Source of the DNA: Pirellulales bacterium
Lineage (GTDB): Bacteria; Planctomycetota; Planctomycetia; Pirellulales; Thermoguttaceae
DNA length: 64,000 nucleotides
NCBI GenBank assembly: GCA_016935315.1
Contig: JAFGRD010000009.1
Coordinates: 48,239 to 112,238 of the forward strand
Direction: 5' to 3'
How positions within the stretch are numbered: the first letter of the stretch is position 1; every line of letters begins with the position of its first letter. Positions 1-9,449 of the stretch are shown piece after piece. A model generated the notes under the pieces. That model was not told the origin of the DNA. It saw nothing but the letters and a program-made list of their open reading frames with translations, and searched no databases. Made by a program: the position numbers and the translations under genes.

Positions 1-322
1 CGGAAGACCACAGCAGCCGGACGGCCACGCCGATGGTTCTGGTGGGCTGCCGTTTCACCGAACGACTGGACACACGGCCGGCCGGATCCGGACCTTCGCG
101 GCCGTGTTGAGAGAGTCCAGTCAGGCCGACAGGAGAAGCGGCCGGACCGCAGCGCGGCTGTCGTTCACCGCCGCGCGTGTTCGCGCGACTGCGAAAAGAG
201 TCTCCGTCCAGGGCCGTTCGCGACGTCCGGTTTCCTCTGCTTCCTTCTGTGGCAGCAGACGCTACAATACAGTTTGGGGCTGTGGCGGTGCGATGCGGGC
301 TTAGGAGCGACCCGAGCGGAAG
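1..322. other. Left edge, no gene recognised
   Basis: No convincing coding region was found upstream of the first gene. A TACAAT hexamer near 264-269 could be the -10 box of a promoter for the gene starting at 323, but no matching -35 box is clear. The short open frames here have the arginine-rich composition of out-of-frame GC-rich DNA. Confidence 0.4.
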
Positions 323-1714
323 ATGAATCGCGTACTGGCTTTGGTTGTCATTTCTTGGGGGAGTTCGTGGCCGCTTTCCGGTGCGGTGGCCGCCCCCCCC
401 GCGCCGAACCAGGTCGCCCACTGGCCGACCGAGTCCGTCCAATTGCAGGGCGGCCGGGAGGTGCGGGGGCTGATCGAGTCGGAAGATGACGTCTGGGTGC
501 GCGTGATCGAAATCCGCCGCCTTCCCGGCCGGCCGATGTATCTGCTGATCCGCAGCATCGATCGGGCGTCGATCGCCGGCGTGACCCGCCTGGAGCCCGA
601 CGCGCGGGCCGAGCTGCGGCAGCGGATCGACCGGTTTCGCAACCGCTCGCGGATTGAGCGCGGGCGGGAGGAAGCGGTTCGGCTAAGCCTGGTGACCCTG
701 GGGGATACGCACTTCCAGCAGTACCGCGGCAAGTGGTTCACGTTTCAGAGCACGGTCGAGGAGGCCATGACGCGGCGCTTGATCGTGCGCGTCGAGCAGG
801 TCTTCACCGCGTATCGGCAGGTTCTTCCGCCACGGGTGACGCCATCGCGGCCGTTGCGGCTGGTCGTGTACGGCTCCAAGGATGAGTACCGGGGGCACCT
901 CGGTCGTTTGGGCGTCGATCTCCACAACCCGGCCTGTTTCGTCTGCGAAGATAATCTGGTGCTGGCCGGGAGTGAGCTGTCGCGGCATGCGGCCCAGTTG
1001 GCCGCGGTGACCGCACACCACGATCAGCTTCGCGACGAGTTGAAGCGGCTTGAAGAGGAGTTCGCGGCGCGGCTGTCGGCGCTGGCCCGGCAGCTCCAGC
1101 AGGAGGGCAAGCCCAAGGACCAGATCCGCGATCTGCTGACCGCCGAGAAGGCCGGTTTCGAGCGTCGCATCCTGGCGAAGCAGCGGGAGCTCGACTCCTG
1201 CGATCGGCGGAACGAGCAATTGTTCGACGAGGCGACGGGCCGGATGCTCGCCCGGCTTTACCACGAAGCGTTCCACGCCTATCTCGAAAACTACGTCTAT
1301 CCCCATGGAGACTATCGCGTGCCGCACTGGCTCCACGAAGGGTTGGCAATGATCTTCGAGGGAGGGTTGCTGGAATCGGAGACGCTGCGGGTCGACGCCC
1401 CCCACCGCGAAGCGCTGAGACAATTGCAGACCGAGTTGCGGGGCGACGACCCGCTACCGCTTGACGAGCTGCTGACGGCCGGCCCGCAAGCCTTCTTGGG
1501 CCCGGAACCAGTCAACCGCTACTACCTCTACTCCTGGGGCCTGGTCTATTACCTGGCGTTCGAGAAGCAGTTGCTGGGAAACCCGGCGTTGGACCAATAC
1601 GTCCGGCCGCCGTCGCCGGAACTGTCCGCGCCGCGGCGCTTCGAGGCGTTGATCCAAATGCCCTTGCCGGCGTTCGAGGCATCCTGGCGCCGGTCGATCC
1701 TGGAGCTGCAGTGA
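323..1714 (+). CDS. Secreted DUF1570-like putative zinc metallopeptidase
   Basis: A 463-residue protein that begins with a signal peptide of about 23 residues. It carries the zinc-binding motif HEAFH at residues 314-318, and the segment WLHEGLAMIFEG follows with Glu339. HExxH plus a downstream Glu in a W-L-x-E-G-x-A context is the gluzincin arrangement. Planctomycetes have many secreted proteins of this kind, usually labelled DUF1570. Between about residues 225 and 305 there is a charged helical stretch rich in Glu, Arg and Lys, probably a coiled coil inserted ahead of the catalytic helix. It probably acts outside the inner membrane; the substrate is unknown. The ATG at 323 is the one that gives a signal peptide. 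The gene converges on the helicase gene, with a gap of only 30 bp. Confidence 0.75.
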   Translation: MNRVLALVVISWGSSWPLSGAVAAPPAPNQVAHWPTESVQLQGGREVRGLIESEDDVWVRVIEIRRLPGRPMYLLIRSIDRASIAGVTRLEPDARAELRQRIDRFRNRSRIERGREEAVRLSLVTLGDTHFQQYRGKWFTFQSTVEEAMTRRLIVRVEQVFTAYRQVLPPRVTPSRPLRLVVYGSKDEYRGHLGRLGVDLHNPACFVCEDNLVLAGSELSRHAAQLAAVTAHHDQLRDELKRLEEEFAARLSALARQLQQEGKPKDQIRDLLTAEKAGFERRILAKQRELDSCDRRNEQLFDEATGRMLARLYHEAFHAYLENYVYPHGDYRVPHWLHEGLAMIFEGGLLESETLRVDAPHREALRQLQTELRGDDPLPLDELLTAGPQAFLGPEPVNRYYLYSWGLVYYLAFEKQLLGNPALDQYVRPPSPELSAPRRFEALIQMPLPAFEASWRRSILELQ

Positions 1715-1744
1715 GAACGTGTTCCGAAGCCCTGAGCCGGGGGG

Positions 1745-3277
1745 TCAGAGCGCCCGGCGATGGCGGCGGCTGCGGGTGCCGAAGACCGGCTTCGGCTTGG
1801 GGGTCTCAAGGGGCTTGGCGACGGCTTCTTCCAGGTCGATCTCTTCGGTCGCTTGGGGCTTGCCGAAGGCGACGCAGCCGGGAATCTCATCACGGTGCAA
1901 CAGCCGGTTGATGCGCATTTCGATCCGCGTCAACTCGTTGCCTTCCTCGGGCGTGACGAAGGTGAAGGCGACGCCCTCGCGGCCCATCCGCCCGGTGCGG
2001 CCAACACGGTGGACGTAGTCGTCGCAGAACTGGGGCACGTCGTAGTTGATGATGTGGGAGATCCGCGTCACGTCGATCCCCCGGCCCACCACGTCGGTGG
2101 CCACCAGAATCTGCGCCTTGCCCTCGCGAAACTGCCGCATCACGCGGTCGCGGGCACTCTGGGCCAGATCACCGTGGATCGTGTCGACCGACTCGAACCT
2201 GCGGCTCAGCCGCCGCTGGAGCTTGTCGGTTCCGCGTTTGGTGCGGCAGAAGACGATCGCCTGGGTGGGGTTCTCCCGTTTGAGCAGCTCGACCAACAGA
2301 TCGTATTTCTTTTCCGCGTCGACCGTGAAGTAGAACTGTTCGATGGTCTCGACCGAGAGATCCTGGGGCGAGAAATCGAGCATTTCCGGATCGCGCATGT
2401 AGCGCTTGGCCAGCCGCATCACCGGCGGGGGGATCGTGGCGCTGAGCAACAGGGTCTGGCGCGACTGGGGGCAGCGGCGGAGGATCTTCTCGATATCGGG
2501 ACGGAAGCCGATGTCGAGCATCCGGTCGGCCTCGTCGAGCACCATGAAGCGGATCTCGCCCAACATCAGGGCCGCCCGATCCATCAAGTCCATGACCCGG
2601 CCCGGGGTACCCACGACGACTTCAGCCCCGCGTTTGAGTTGCTCGATCTGCCTACGGATCGGCTTGCCGCCGTAGACGGCCACCACGTGGGCCTTGCGGC
2701 CGAGGGCCAGCTTGGCCCATTCGTCGCGAACCTGGACCGCCAATTCTCTGGTGGGGACCAGGGCCAATGCCTGCGGATGACCCCCTTTCCTACTGCGCTG
2801 GAGCATTTCGAGAATCGGGATGGCGAAGGCGGCCGTTTTTCCGGTGCCCGTGCGGGCCTGGCCCATCAGATCGGTGCCCTCGAGCGCCCGGGGGATCAGG
2901 CCGGCTTGAATGGGAGTCGGCTCGAGATAGTCGGCCGCTTGCAGGGCGTCGAGCATCACCTCCGAGAGGCCCAACTTGCCGAACGGCGTGTCTGCCCGGG
3001 GACTCGGTTCGGCGCTGGTCGGCTCCGCTGTTTCCACCGCCGCGTCGGCGTCCGTTTCGACTGCCGCGTCGACTGCCAAATCGTCTGTCGTTTCCGCCGC
3101 GGTCTCCGCCGCAATCGTCTCCGGCTTGGGTTTGCGGCGCCGGCGGGATCTCCGTCGTTTGGGTGGGCCGGATCCTTTCTCCGGCGGCGACTGGGGCCGC
3201 GATTGCGACGTCTCGTCCGGCGCGGAATCGGACGGGCGATCAGATTTCGGTTCTGAGCGGGGTTTTCGTTTGGCCAT
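1745..3277 (-). CDS. DEAD-box ATP-dependent RNA helicase (RhlE/CsdA-like)
   Basis: A cytoplasmic RNA helicase of about 510 residues with the full motif set: PTPIQ (Gln124), Walker A ARTGTGKT (141-148), PTRELA (175-180), TPGR (224-227), DEAD (248-251), LSAT (279-281), then ATDVVGRGID and HRVGRTGRMGR in the second RecA domain. The first 95 or so residues are low-complexity: a basic, arginine-rich block and then an Ala/Glu/Thr-rich acidic block. These are probably disordered and RNA-binding. The C-terminus is short and basic. The ATG at 3277 follows AAAGGAATT, a good ribosome-binding site; an upstream in-frame start at 3298 is less likely. A copy of the dispersed palindromic element begins 33 bp upstream of this start. 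RhlE-like helicases remodel ribosomes or degradosome substrates, but which role applies cannot be told from sequence. Confidence 0.92.
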   Translation of the reverse strand: MAKRKPRSEPKSDRPSDSAPDETSQSRPQSPPEKGSGPPKRRRSRRRRKPKPETIAAETAAETTDDLAVDAAVETDADAAVETAEPTSAEPSPRADTPFGKLGLSEVMLDALQAADYLEPTPIQAGLIPRALEGTDLMGQARTGTGKTAAFAIPILEMLQRSRKGGHPQALALVPTRELAVQVRDEWAKLALGRKAHVVAVYGGKPIRRQIEQLKRGAEVVVGTPGRVMDLMDRAALMLGEIRFMVLDEADRMLDIGFRPDIEKILRRCPQSRQTLLLSATIPPPVMRLAKRYMRDPEMLDFSPQDLSVETIEQFYFTVDAEKKYDLLVELLKRENPTQAIVFCRTKRGTDKLQRRLSRRFESVDTIHGDLAQSARDRVMRQFREGKAQILVATDVVGRGIDVTRISHIINYDVPQFCDDYVHRVGRTGRMGREGVAFTFVTPEEGNELTRIEMRINRLLHRDEIPGCVAFGKPQATEEIDLEEAVAKPLETPKPKPVFGTRSRRHRRAL

Positions 3278-3310
3278 AATTCCTTTTGCCTTGTGCAAAC
3301 GTGCAACCTA

Positions 3311-3396
3311 TTGATGTTTGCATTGTGAATGGGCGGGCGGCCGGACAAGTCGGACTCCCGTTAGTCGCCCTCGCGCATCGAGAGTGCAAGCGTCAA
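3311..3396. repeat. Dispersed palindromic element, copy 1 (shortened)
   Basis: Shares both ends with the other copies (TTGATGTTTGCATTGTGAATG on the left, TGCAAGCGTCAA on the right) but lost part of the inner stem, so it is 86 bp instead of about 102. It fills nearly the whole gap between ino1 and the helicase gene. The TGA stop of the inositol-phosphate synthase gene lies inside its right end (CAT-TGA-CGCTTGCA on the minus strand). Confidence 0.85.
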
Positions 3397-4589
3397 TGGT
3401 CTCTTGCCCAATCCTCCAGCATCTGGTATTGCCGGTCGAAGCGGTGCTCCTCGACACCGTAGGGGCTCTTGAAGAAGCTGGCCAGGAAGGTCAGGCGCCC
3501 CGTCTGGCCGCGCCGGCGGGCCAGGTCGGCAAAACGCACCAAGTCCAAGACCAGCGGCGCCGCCAGCACCGAATCGCAGCCCTGCCAAATGAACTGCATC
3601 GTCATGGGCGTGCCGAGGAAACCCGTAAAGTGGATGTGGTCCCAGGCCGTCTTCCAATCGCCCAGACTCTTGATGTACTCGATCGACACGTGCGTCTGCG
3701 GCTGGCAGTCGAGGATCTTGCCCAGCAGACGGTCCTTGCTGGCGACCTTTGCCTGCTTGTTCAACGGATCGGCGAGCACCTTGCCGTCGAGATTGCCGAA
3801 AATGTTGTGCCCGACCCAGCTCATCACCGGAAGGTTCCGCCGGGCGAACATCGGCGCCAACACACTCTTCAGCAGTGTTTCGCCCGTCTTGCCGTCGCAG
3901 CCCATGTGCCGGGTGTTGCGGAGCCGGGCCAATTGGTCGATGGCTGCCGGGGCCGAACCGAGCGACGGCGTGAAGTTGATGTACGAGCAGCCCTCCTCCA
4001 AGGCCGCCACGGCGTACAACGAGCTGGCCGGCAAGGGGCACTTTCGGGGCTTCTGAAGAAGCGGTCGCAGCTCGGCCCAAGTCTCGGGCAGCGAAGCGGC
4101 GTCGGCCGGCGGTTCGGTCGAGGCCACGTTGACCACCACGACGTGCTCGATTCGCTCTGCCCGGGCGAACTCGGCCAGGTCGCCACGGAGCCGCTCGACC
4201 GCCTCCCCGGGCGATTCCTGCCGCGGAACACCCTTGTCGGCGAGTCCGGCAATCGTGCTCCCGGTGTTGTGGAGGGTGCCGAGGCAGATCCGCGGATCGA
4301 TGCGGGCCAGCTCGCTCTTGCACCGGTTGATGACGCTGGGATCGAGGATGCGGTTGTTGGTCGCCAGGCGCATCGCTTCGTCGGCCAGGGCGACTTGGCG
4401 GATTTCGTGTCCCCCGACGACGAAGTCGGCCCAGGCGGTCGGCTGAAGCCGCTGGAACTGGGGCAGCTCACTGACCAGACCGGCCTCGCCGATCAAGCCC
4501 TTCTTGAGGGCAACAAGCCCCACTGTGGTGGTTGTTGCCACTCCGCCTCTTGCTCCGATGAGCCAGATTCCGATACGCCTTTTTGCCAT
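3393..4589 (-). CDS. ino1: Inositol-3-phosphate synthase
   Basis: A 398-residue NAD-dependent enzyme that converts glucose 6-phosphate to 1D-myo-inositol 3-phosphate, the entry to inositol lipids and other inositol compounds. The N-terminal Rossmann motif GARGGVATT starts near residue 13. The family segments NFTPS, CDGKTGETLLKS, and WVGHNIFGNLDGKVL follow in the expected order. The length fits the short bacterial/archaeal Ino1 type. The gene is divergent from the aminotransferase gene (137-bp gap). Its stop codon is formed by the dispersed palindromic element, which separates it from the helicase gene downstream. Confidence 0.88.
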   Translation of the reverse strand: MAKRRIGIWLIGARGGVATTTTVGLVALKKGLIGEAGLVSELPQFQRLQPTAWADFVVGGHEIRQVALADEAMRLATNNRILDPSVINRCKSELARIDPRICLGTLHNTGSTIAGLADKGVPRQESPGEAVERLRGDLAEFARAERIEHVVVVNVASTEPPADAASLPETWAELRPLLQKPRKCPLPASSLYAVAALEEGCSYINFTPSLGSAPAAIDQLARLRNTRHMGCDGKTGETLLKSVLAPMFARRNLPVMSWVGHNIFGNLDGKVLADPLNKQAKVASKDRLLGKILDCQPQTHVSIEYIKSLGDWKTAWDHIHFTGFLGTPMTMQFIWQGCDSVLAAPLVLDLVRFADLARRRGQTGRLTFLASFFKSPYGVEEHRFDRQYQMLEDWARDH

Positions 4590-4726
4590 AGTCGCGGGAG
4601 TTTGTGAACGGATGACTGGGGGTACTTGGAAGCGAACCGTCGAGCTACTATGATTGTCCCGACCTCTTCAATTGTCCGAAGTAGTATCCGGCGCGTCAAC
4701 CGCCCAAGGTTTTCCGGAGTGTTGCC

Positions 4727-5920
4727 ATGACCCCCGTTATTTCGCGTATTGTGCAAGCCCTCGAACCCTCGGCGACCATGGCCATGGCGGCCAAGGCGAA
4801 GGAGCTGAAGGCCGCCGGCAGGACGGTCTACGATCTCAGTCTTGGCGAGCCCGACTTCACCACCCCCCAGCACATCTGCCAGGCGGCCCTGGAGGCAATG
4901 GAGGCGGGGCATACCCACTACACGGTCGCCAGCGGGATCCCCGAGTTGAAGCAGGCCGTGGTCGATCAGTATCAGGCCAGGCACGGGCTGCAGTTCGATC
5001 CGGCACAGGTCGTCGTCGCCAACGGGGCGAAGCACGCGTTGCACAACGTGTTCACGGTGCTCTTGAACCCCGGCGACGAGGTGGTCATTCCCGCGCCGTA
5101 TTGGGTCAGCTATGCGGAGTTGGTCAAGCTCACCGGAGCTGTGCCCGCCATCGTCCAAACGCGCCAGGAAGATGATTTCAAGCTCACGCCCGAACAGTTC
5201 CGCGCGGCCGTGACCGACAAGACGAAGATGCTGCTGTTGTGCAGCCCCTCGAATCCCACCGGCAGCATGTACTCGCCGGAAGAGTTGGGCGCGCTGGCCG
5301 ATCTGGCCGTCGAACACGACCTGCTCGTGGTGTCCGACGAGATCTACGAGCGGCTGGTCTATCCGGGCCACACGTTCGCCAGCTTCGCCACGGTGCGCCC
5401 CGGGCTGGCCGAGCGGACGATTCTGGTCCACGGGGTGAGCAAGACCTACGCGATGACCGGCTGGCGGATCGGTTGGACGATCTCCCCGGCGAACGTGGCC
5501 AAGGCGATGGGCGGCCTGCAGAGCCAAGAGACGTCGAATCCGTGCAGCATCAGCCAGTTTGCCGCCGTGGCCGCGCTGACCGGCCCGCAAGATTGCGTCG
5601 ATCTGATGCTGGCGGAGTTCACCAAGCGGCGCGATCTCGTCACGCGGCGGATTGCCGAGATTCCGGGTTTGAGTTGTGCGGAGATGGGCGGCGCGTTCTA
5701 CGCGTTTATCAATATCAGCGAGCACCTGGGACGCTCGTACAACGGCGTGCGGATCGACAATTCCACGCAGTGGTGTCTGGAGCTTCTGGACCGCCAGAAC
5801 GTGGCCACCGTAATGGGCTCGGCGTTCGGCGCCGAAGGCTACGCCCGCGTGTCGTTCGCCACCAGCATGGAGAACCTGGAGGTGTCGTTTGCGCGCATCG
5901 AGCAGTTCGTCGCCCAGTAA
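4727..5920 (+). CDS. Aspartate aminotransferase-like PLP enzyme
   Basis: A 397-residue class I/II (fold type I) aminotransferase. It has the substrate segment SNPTGSMYS, the DEIYE aspartate motif and the PLP-lysine segment VSKTYAMTGWRIGW, with Schiff-base Lys239. The SK-x-YAMTGWRIG form is typical of the AspC/AatA Ib subgroup, which transaminates aspartate and sometimes prephenate, so aspartate aminotransferase is the best guess. The start has GGAG nine bases upstream. It is followed after 24 bp by the sialidase-like gene and then by the NanA-like gene on the same strand, so the three may be co-transcribed. Confidence 0.88.
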   Translation: MTPVISRIVQALEPSATMAMAAKAKELKAAGRTVYDLSLGEPDFTTPQHICQAALEAMEAGHTHYTVASGIPELKQAVVDQYQARHGLQFDPAQVVVANGAKHALHNVFTVLLNPGDEVVIPAPYWVSYAELVKLTGAVPAIVQTRQEDDFKLTPEQFRAAVTDKTKMLLLCSPSNPTGSMYSPEELGALADLAVEHDLLVVSDEIYERLVYPGHTFASFATVRPGLAERTILVHGVSKTYAMTGWRIGWTISPANVAKAMGGLQSQETSNPCSISQFAAVAALTGPQDCVDLMLAEFTKRRDLVTRRIAEIPGLSCAEMGGAFYAFINISEHLGRSYNGVRIDNSTQWCLELLDRQNVATVMGSAFGAEGYARVSFATSMENLEVSFARIEQFVAQ

Positions 5921-5944
5921 CCGGACCCCGCGGGGACCCTTCGC

Positions 5945-6649
5945 ATGAGCACCCATCCGATCTTTTGCTCCGCCTTGGCGATGGCCGTAGCCGTGACGTG
6001 CCGCGCGGTAGCGGCCGAAGACTCCCCGCCGCGCGGATACAGCATCCCCACCATCGATCTGGCCGCCGAGACGCATCGCCAGGTGATCGTCGATCGCGAG
6101 CCGGGACAATATCTCGGCCATCCCACGACCGTGCTGCTGGAAGACAACCGGACAATCATCGCCGTGTACCCCAAGGGCCACGGCCGCGGCGCGATCGTGA
6201 TGAAGCGCAGCCGCGACGCGGGCCTGACCTGGAGCCGGCGGCTGCCGACGCCGAAGAGTTGGGCCACTTCGCTGGAAGTACCCACGCTCTATCGCACGAT
6301 CGATCCGCGGGGCGCGAAGCGGCTGATCATGTTTTCCGGGCTGTATCCGATCCGCATGGCCCATAGCGAAGACGACGGCCACACGTGGTCGGAACTGGAG
6401 CCGATCGGCGACTGGGTCGCGTGGATTGGCACGTACGACGATCTGGTCCGGGGCCGCGAAGGCCAGTACCGCGTGCGGCTGATGGACAACACCAAAGGCC
6501 GCGACTGTGCCTATCCGGGTCTGGTGGTGTTGCCCGACGGGACGTTCGTCGCCACGACCTACGGCCATTGGACCGAAGGCGAATCACCCTACATTGCCAG
6601 CGTGCGTTTCAAGCTGGAAGAGATCGACGCCCTGGCGCGGCGGCAGTAG
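5945..6649 (+). CDS. Sialidase-superfamily (BNR) secreted protein, internally shortened
   Basis: A 234-residue protein with a signal peptide (cleavage likely after VAA, about residue 24). Two Asp-box (BNR) motifs are visible: SRDAGLTWS near residue 88 and SEDDGHTWS near 140. The C-terminal third (VGTYDDLV-like, CAYPGL, TTYGHWTEGE) matches what I recall of the end of planctomycete exo-alpha-sialidase homologues, which are usually about 350-380 residues. The middle of the propeller seems to be missing, with the join near residue 155 (PIGD followed by WVAWIGTYDD). The reading frame is intact. With only half the blades it may not be an active sialidase. It sits between an aminotransferase gene and a NanA-like gene, which suggests sialic-acid release and use. 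Confidence 0.7.
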   Translation: MSTHPIFCSALAMAVAVTCRAVAAEDSPPRGYSIPTIDLAAETHRQVIVDREPGQYLGHPTTVLLEDNRTIIAVYPKGHGRGAIVMKRSRDAGLTWSRRLPTPKSWATSLEVPTLYRTIDPRGAKRLIMFSGLYPIRMAHSEDDGHTWSELEPIGDWVAWIGTYDDLVRGREGQYRVRLMDNTKGRDCAYPGLVVLPDGTFVATTYGHWTEGESPYIASVRFKLEEIDALARRQ

Positions 6650-6697
6650 GAACGCGCTGTCGAGAGACTGATTGGCACGCCGGAGCCCGCCACAAAG

Positions 6698-7621
6698 ATG
6701 GAGACGGCACGCATGGAGTTTCGCCTGACCGGCCTGGTTGCCGCCACGTTCACGCCGATGCGCGACGACGGCTCGCTGCACCTCGATCGGGTCGGCCCGA
6801 TGGTCGATCGGCTGATCGCCGACGGAATCGCCGCGTTCTACGTATGCGGCAGCACGGGCGAGGGGCCGTTGATGACGGTCGAGGAGCGGGAAGCGACCGC
6901 CGCGGCGTTTGTCGGTGCGGCCGCCGGGCGAATCCCCGTGGTCGTTCAGGTGGGACACAGCAGCCTGGCCGACGCCCGCCGACTGGCCGGCCATGCCCAG
7001 ACGATCGGGGCCGATGCGATTTCCGCGGTGGCGCCGTACTATTTCAAGCCCGATTCGGTCGCCGTGTTGGTCGATTGCCTGGCCGAGATTGCCGCCGCCG
7101 CGCCCGAGTTGCCCTTTTACTACTACCACATACCGAGCATCACGGGCGTGGACCTCGATTTGGGCGAGCTGCTGCGCCGCGGGGCCGAGAAGCTGCCGAC
7201 GTTGGTAGGCATCAAGCATACCTCGGCGCTGATGAACGAAGCCCAGGCGCTCAGGCACATCGCCGGCGGCCGGTACGACGTGCTGCACGGCCGCGACGAA
7301 ATGCTGCTGGCCGGCATGGCGACCGGGGCCTCCGGCGCGGTTGGCAGCACCTACAACTTCGCCGCGCCGCTGTACCACCGCTTGATCATCGCCATGGATA
7401 GCGGCGACGTCGAAGAAGCCCGGCGATGCCAGGGGCTCTCGGTCGCGATGATCCACGGAATCCTCAAAGGCTGGGGGCAGGCCGGCTTGAAGGCGACCAT
7501 GAGTCTGGTCGGACCCGACTGCGGTCCCACCCGGCTGCCGCTGGTGTCCTTGAGCCCGGAGCAAACGACCGAGCTGCGCCGATCGCTGGAATCGATCGGT
7601 TTCTTCGATTGGGGGCGGTGA
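6698..7621 (+). CDS. N-acetylneuraminate lyase / DapA-family aldolase
   Basis: A 307-residue (beta/alpha)8 class I aldolase. Visible motifs are CGSTGEG (carboxylate binding), YYYHIPS with the catalytic Tyr near residue 143, and GIKHTS with the Schiff-base Lys173. The YYHIPS and GIKHT forms are closer to N-acetylneuraminate lyase than to dihydrodipicolinate synthase. The predicted reaction is cleavage of N-acetylneuraminate to pyruvate and N-acetylmannosamine in the cytoplasm. It follows a sialidase-like gene by 48 bp, which supports this choice. A second in-frame ATG at 6713 is also possible. Substrate is inferred from motif and context only. Confidence 0.8.
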   Translation: METARMEFRLTGLVAATFTPMRDDGSLHLDRVGPMVDRLIADGIAAFYVCGSTGEGPLMTVEEREATAAAFVGAAAGRIPVVVQVGHSSLADARRLAGHAQTIGADAISAVAPYYFKPDSVAVLVDCLAEIAAAAPELPFYYYHIPSITGVDLDLGELLRRGAEKLPTLVGIKHTSALMNEAQALRHIAGGRYDVLHGRDEMLLAGMATGASGAVGSTYNFAAPLYHRLIIAMDSGDVEEARRCQGLSVAMIHGILKGWGQAGLKATMSLVGPDCGPTRLPLVSLSPEQTTELRRSLESIGFFDWGR

Positions 7622-7692
7622 AGAGCCGCGGGGCGACGCTGCCGCGCGGAGGCGGGAGATAGCCTGCCGCACTTCGGCAAGACGGCAGGGGC

Positions 7693-8589
7693 CTACCACC
7701 GGACGGAGCAGCCCGCGCCGGTGAAGAAGTCGCCAGCCGACTTCGTCAGGCCGACGCCGGCCCGCCAGTCGAGCTGCAAGTTCGGGCTGAGCAGGAAAGT
7801 CAGGCCACCGTTGTAGTAGTGCTCGGGTCGTGAATCGTCCGCTCCGCGATGCATCAGGCCGATCCACTCATGATACATGCCCAGCCGATCGGTCAGGACC
7901 ACGCCCGCAGCGATCGATTGCAGGAATGTCGACCGGTAAACGCCTTCGGGCGCGCCGAAGCCTGCACCGGTGTTCGCTCCCACCGATAGCCAGTCGTTGA
8001 TCTCCCAGCCGTACGCCAGACGCAGCTCCGTATCGGCCTGGGGGCTGCCGAAATCGTCGTGGCCGCAGGGGAGGGAAACGGAAGCGATCGCCGCCGCCTC
8101 CGGAGTCCATCCATCTTGCGACAACAAGTCTCTTTTGAAGCCGAAGGCGACGTCGGAGCTGCCCTGTCGGCTCGACCGGGTAGCGGCGTCTCGCTCTTTT
8201 TCAAAGGCGTAGCCTGCCCAGAAGACGCGCAGCTCGAAGTCGTCGCTGACCCCGTAGCGCAACAGCAACTCGGGCAGCAGATGGCCGTCGGTGGTGACTC
8301 CCGCCGAGGCGTCGCGAAGGTAGGTGTAGCCTGATTCGATCTGGAGTCGCCGGAGGCCGACCGTGCTGCTCGACTCGGTGAAGTCGGGCCGGTCGGTTAC
8401 CAGCGGTTCCTCGCCCGCCTGGCCGCGAATGAGCCACGAGGGCCACGGCCGATCAGTTGCGTGTGGGATGCCGGTGGCGCGCGCGGCGGTCGGCGCGAAC
8501 CGAGTCGAGGCGGACTGCTCGGCGCAGCTCGCATGGCGGCAACCGAAGATCAACAGTCCGAACGTGGCGATGGCGAGCGTGCGTGGCAT
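7693..8589 (-). CDS. Putative outer-membrane transporter, phenol MetA-like
   Basis: About 298 residues from the ATG at 8589. The start gives a hydrophobic leader ending in LLIFGCRHASCA, either a signal peptide or a lipoprotein signal. The mature part opens with VTDRPDFTESSSTVG, a hallmark of the transporter family related to the meta-pathway of phenol degradation (MetA-like). The rest alternates short amphipathic beta strands with Gly/Trp/Tyr turns and ends in an aromatic-rich strand (GCSVRW), which fits a small outer-membrane beta barrel. Its cargo cannot be inferred. It converges with the nanA-like gene. Confidence 0.65.
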   Translation of the reverse strand: MPRTLAIATFGLLIFGCRHASCAEQSASTRFAPTAARATGIPHATDRPWPSWLIRGQAGEEPLVTDRPDFTESSSTVGLRRLQIESGYTYLRDASAGVTTDGHLLPELLLRYGVSDDFELRVFWAGYAFEKERDAATRSSRQGSSDVAFGFKRDLLSQDGWTPEAAAIASVSLPCGHDDFGSPQADTELRLAYGWEINDWLSVGANTGAGFGAPEGVYRSTFLQSIAAGVVLTDRLGMYHEWIGLMHRGADDSRPEHYYNGGLTFLLSPNLQLDWRAGVGLTKSAGDFFTGAGCSVRW

Positions 8590-8780
8590 GGCGGACAACT
8601 TTCCGGCAGGTGAGCCACGCGAATGGGGGGCCATGTCCCGGCGGGACCGACCTGTTATGATCATCGGCCGGTAGCGGACCGCAGCATAAACCGATCGACG
8701 CCGGCGGCCCGGATGATGGGGCACAATCTGCCCGAGGGAACCGGGCCATGGCGGCGTCGCGCGCCGCCCCGGAGCATGGC

Positions 8781-9449
8781 TCAGGCGGGGTGTCGGTGCC
8801 GGATGTCGGCCCCTTCGACCATGTAGACGATCTGCTCGCAGACGTTGCAGGCCTGATCGCCGATCCGCTCCAGGGATTGCGAGATCATGATCTGGGCCAC
8901 GGCGCCGGCGACCTCGCGCCGCCCGGCGCCGTTGGAGCGGTCGCCGCCGAGCAACTCGCGGATGATCTCGTCGTTAAGCACGTCGACCAGCTCGTCGTTG
9001 GCCATGGTCGACTTGGCCTTGCGGCTGTCTTCCAGGCGGAAGGCCTTCAGCGTGTCGTGGAGCATTGCCCGCACCAGGCGGGCCATGCCCTGGAACTGCG
9101 GCAGCAGGGTCTCGTCGGATTTGGAGACCATCAGTTGGATGTGGTTGCACATGCTGACGGTCTGGTCGCCGATCCGTTCCAGCTCCGAGTTGATCCGCGA
9201 GACGGAGAGGATCATGCGGAGATTCGCGGCCACCGGCCCGTAGACGGTCAGCAGGCGGATGGCCTCCTTGTCGATATCGAGCTGGAGCTGGTCGAGCCGG
9301 TCTTCTTCGGCCTGGATTCGCTGGAAGTGGCTGTCGTCGAGAGGTTCCCCCAGCGCGACGATGGCCTCGACGACCATCGCCTCGGCCAGGTCGCCCATTT
9401 TGGCGACGCGCTCCCGCAATTGCTCCAATTCCTGTTCGAGTTTTTTCAT
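8781..9449 (-). CDS. phoU: Phosphate signalling/transport regulator PhoU
   Basis: A 222-residue all-helical protein with the two PhoU repeats. Each repeat carries the metal-binding helix signature: SELERIGDQ near residue 88 and QSLERIGDQ near 198. PhoU links the Pst transporter to the PhoR/PhoB-type kinase system and restrains Pho gene expression when phosphate is plentiful. It is the last gene of the leftward pstS-pstC-pstA-pstB-pstB unit, about 90 bp after pstB2. Confidence 0.93.
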   Translation of the reverse strand: MKKLEQELEQLRERVAKMGDLAEAMVVEAIVALGEPLDDSHFQRIQAEEDRLDQLQLDIDKEAIRLLTVYGPVAANLRMILSVSRINSELERIGDQTVSMCNHIQLMVSKSDETLLPQFQGMARLVRAMLHDTLKAFRLEDSRKAKSTMANDELVDVLNDEIIRELLGGDRSNGAGRREVAGAVAQIMISQSLERIGDQACNVCEQIVYMVEGADIRHRHPA

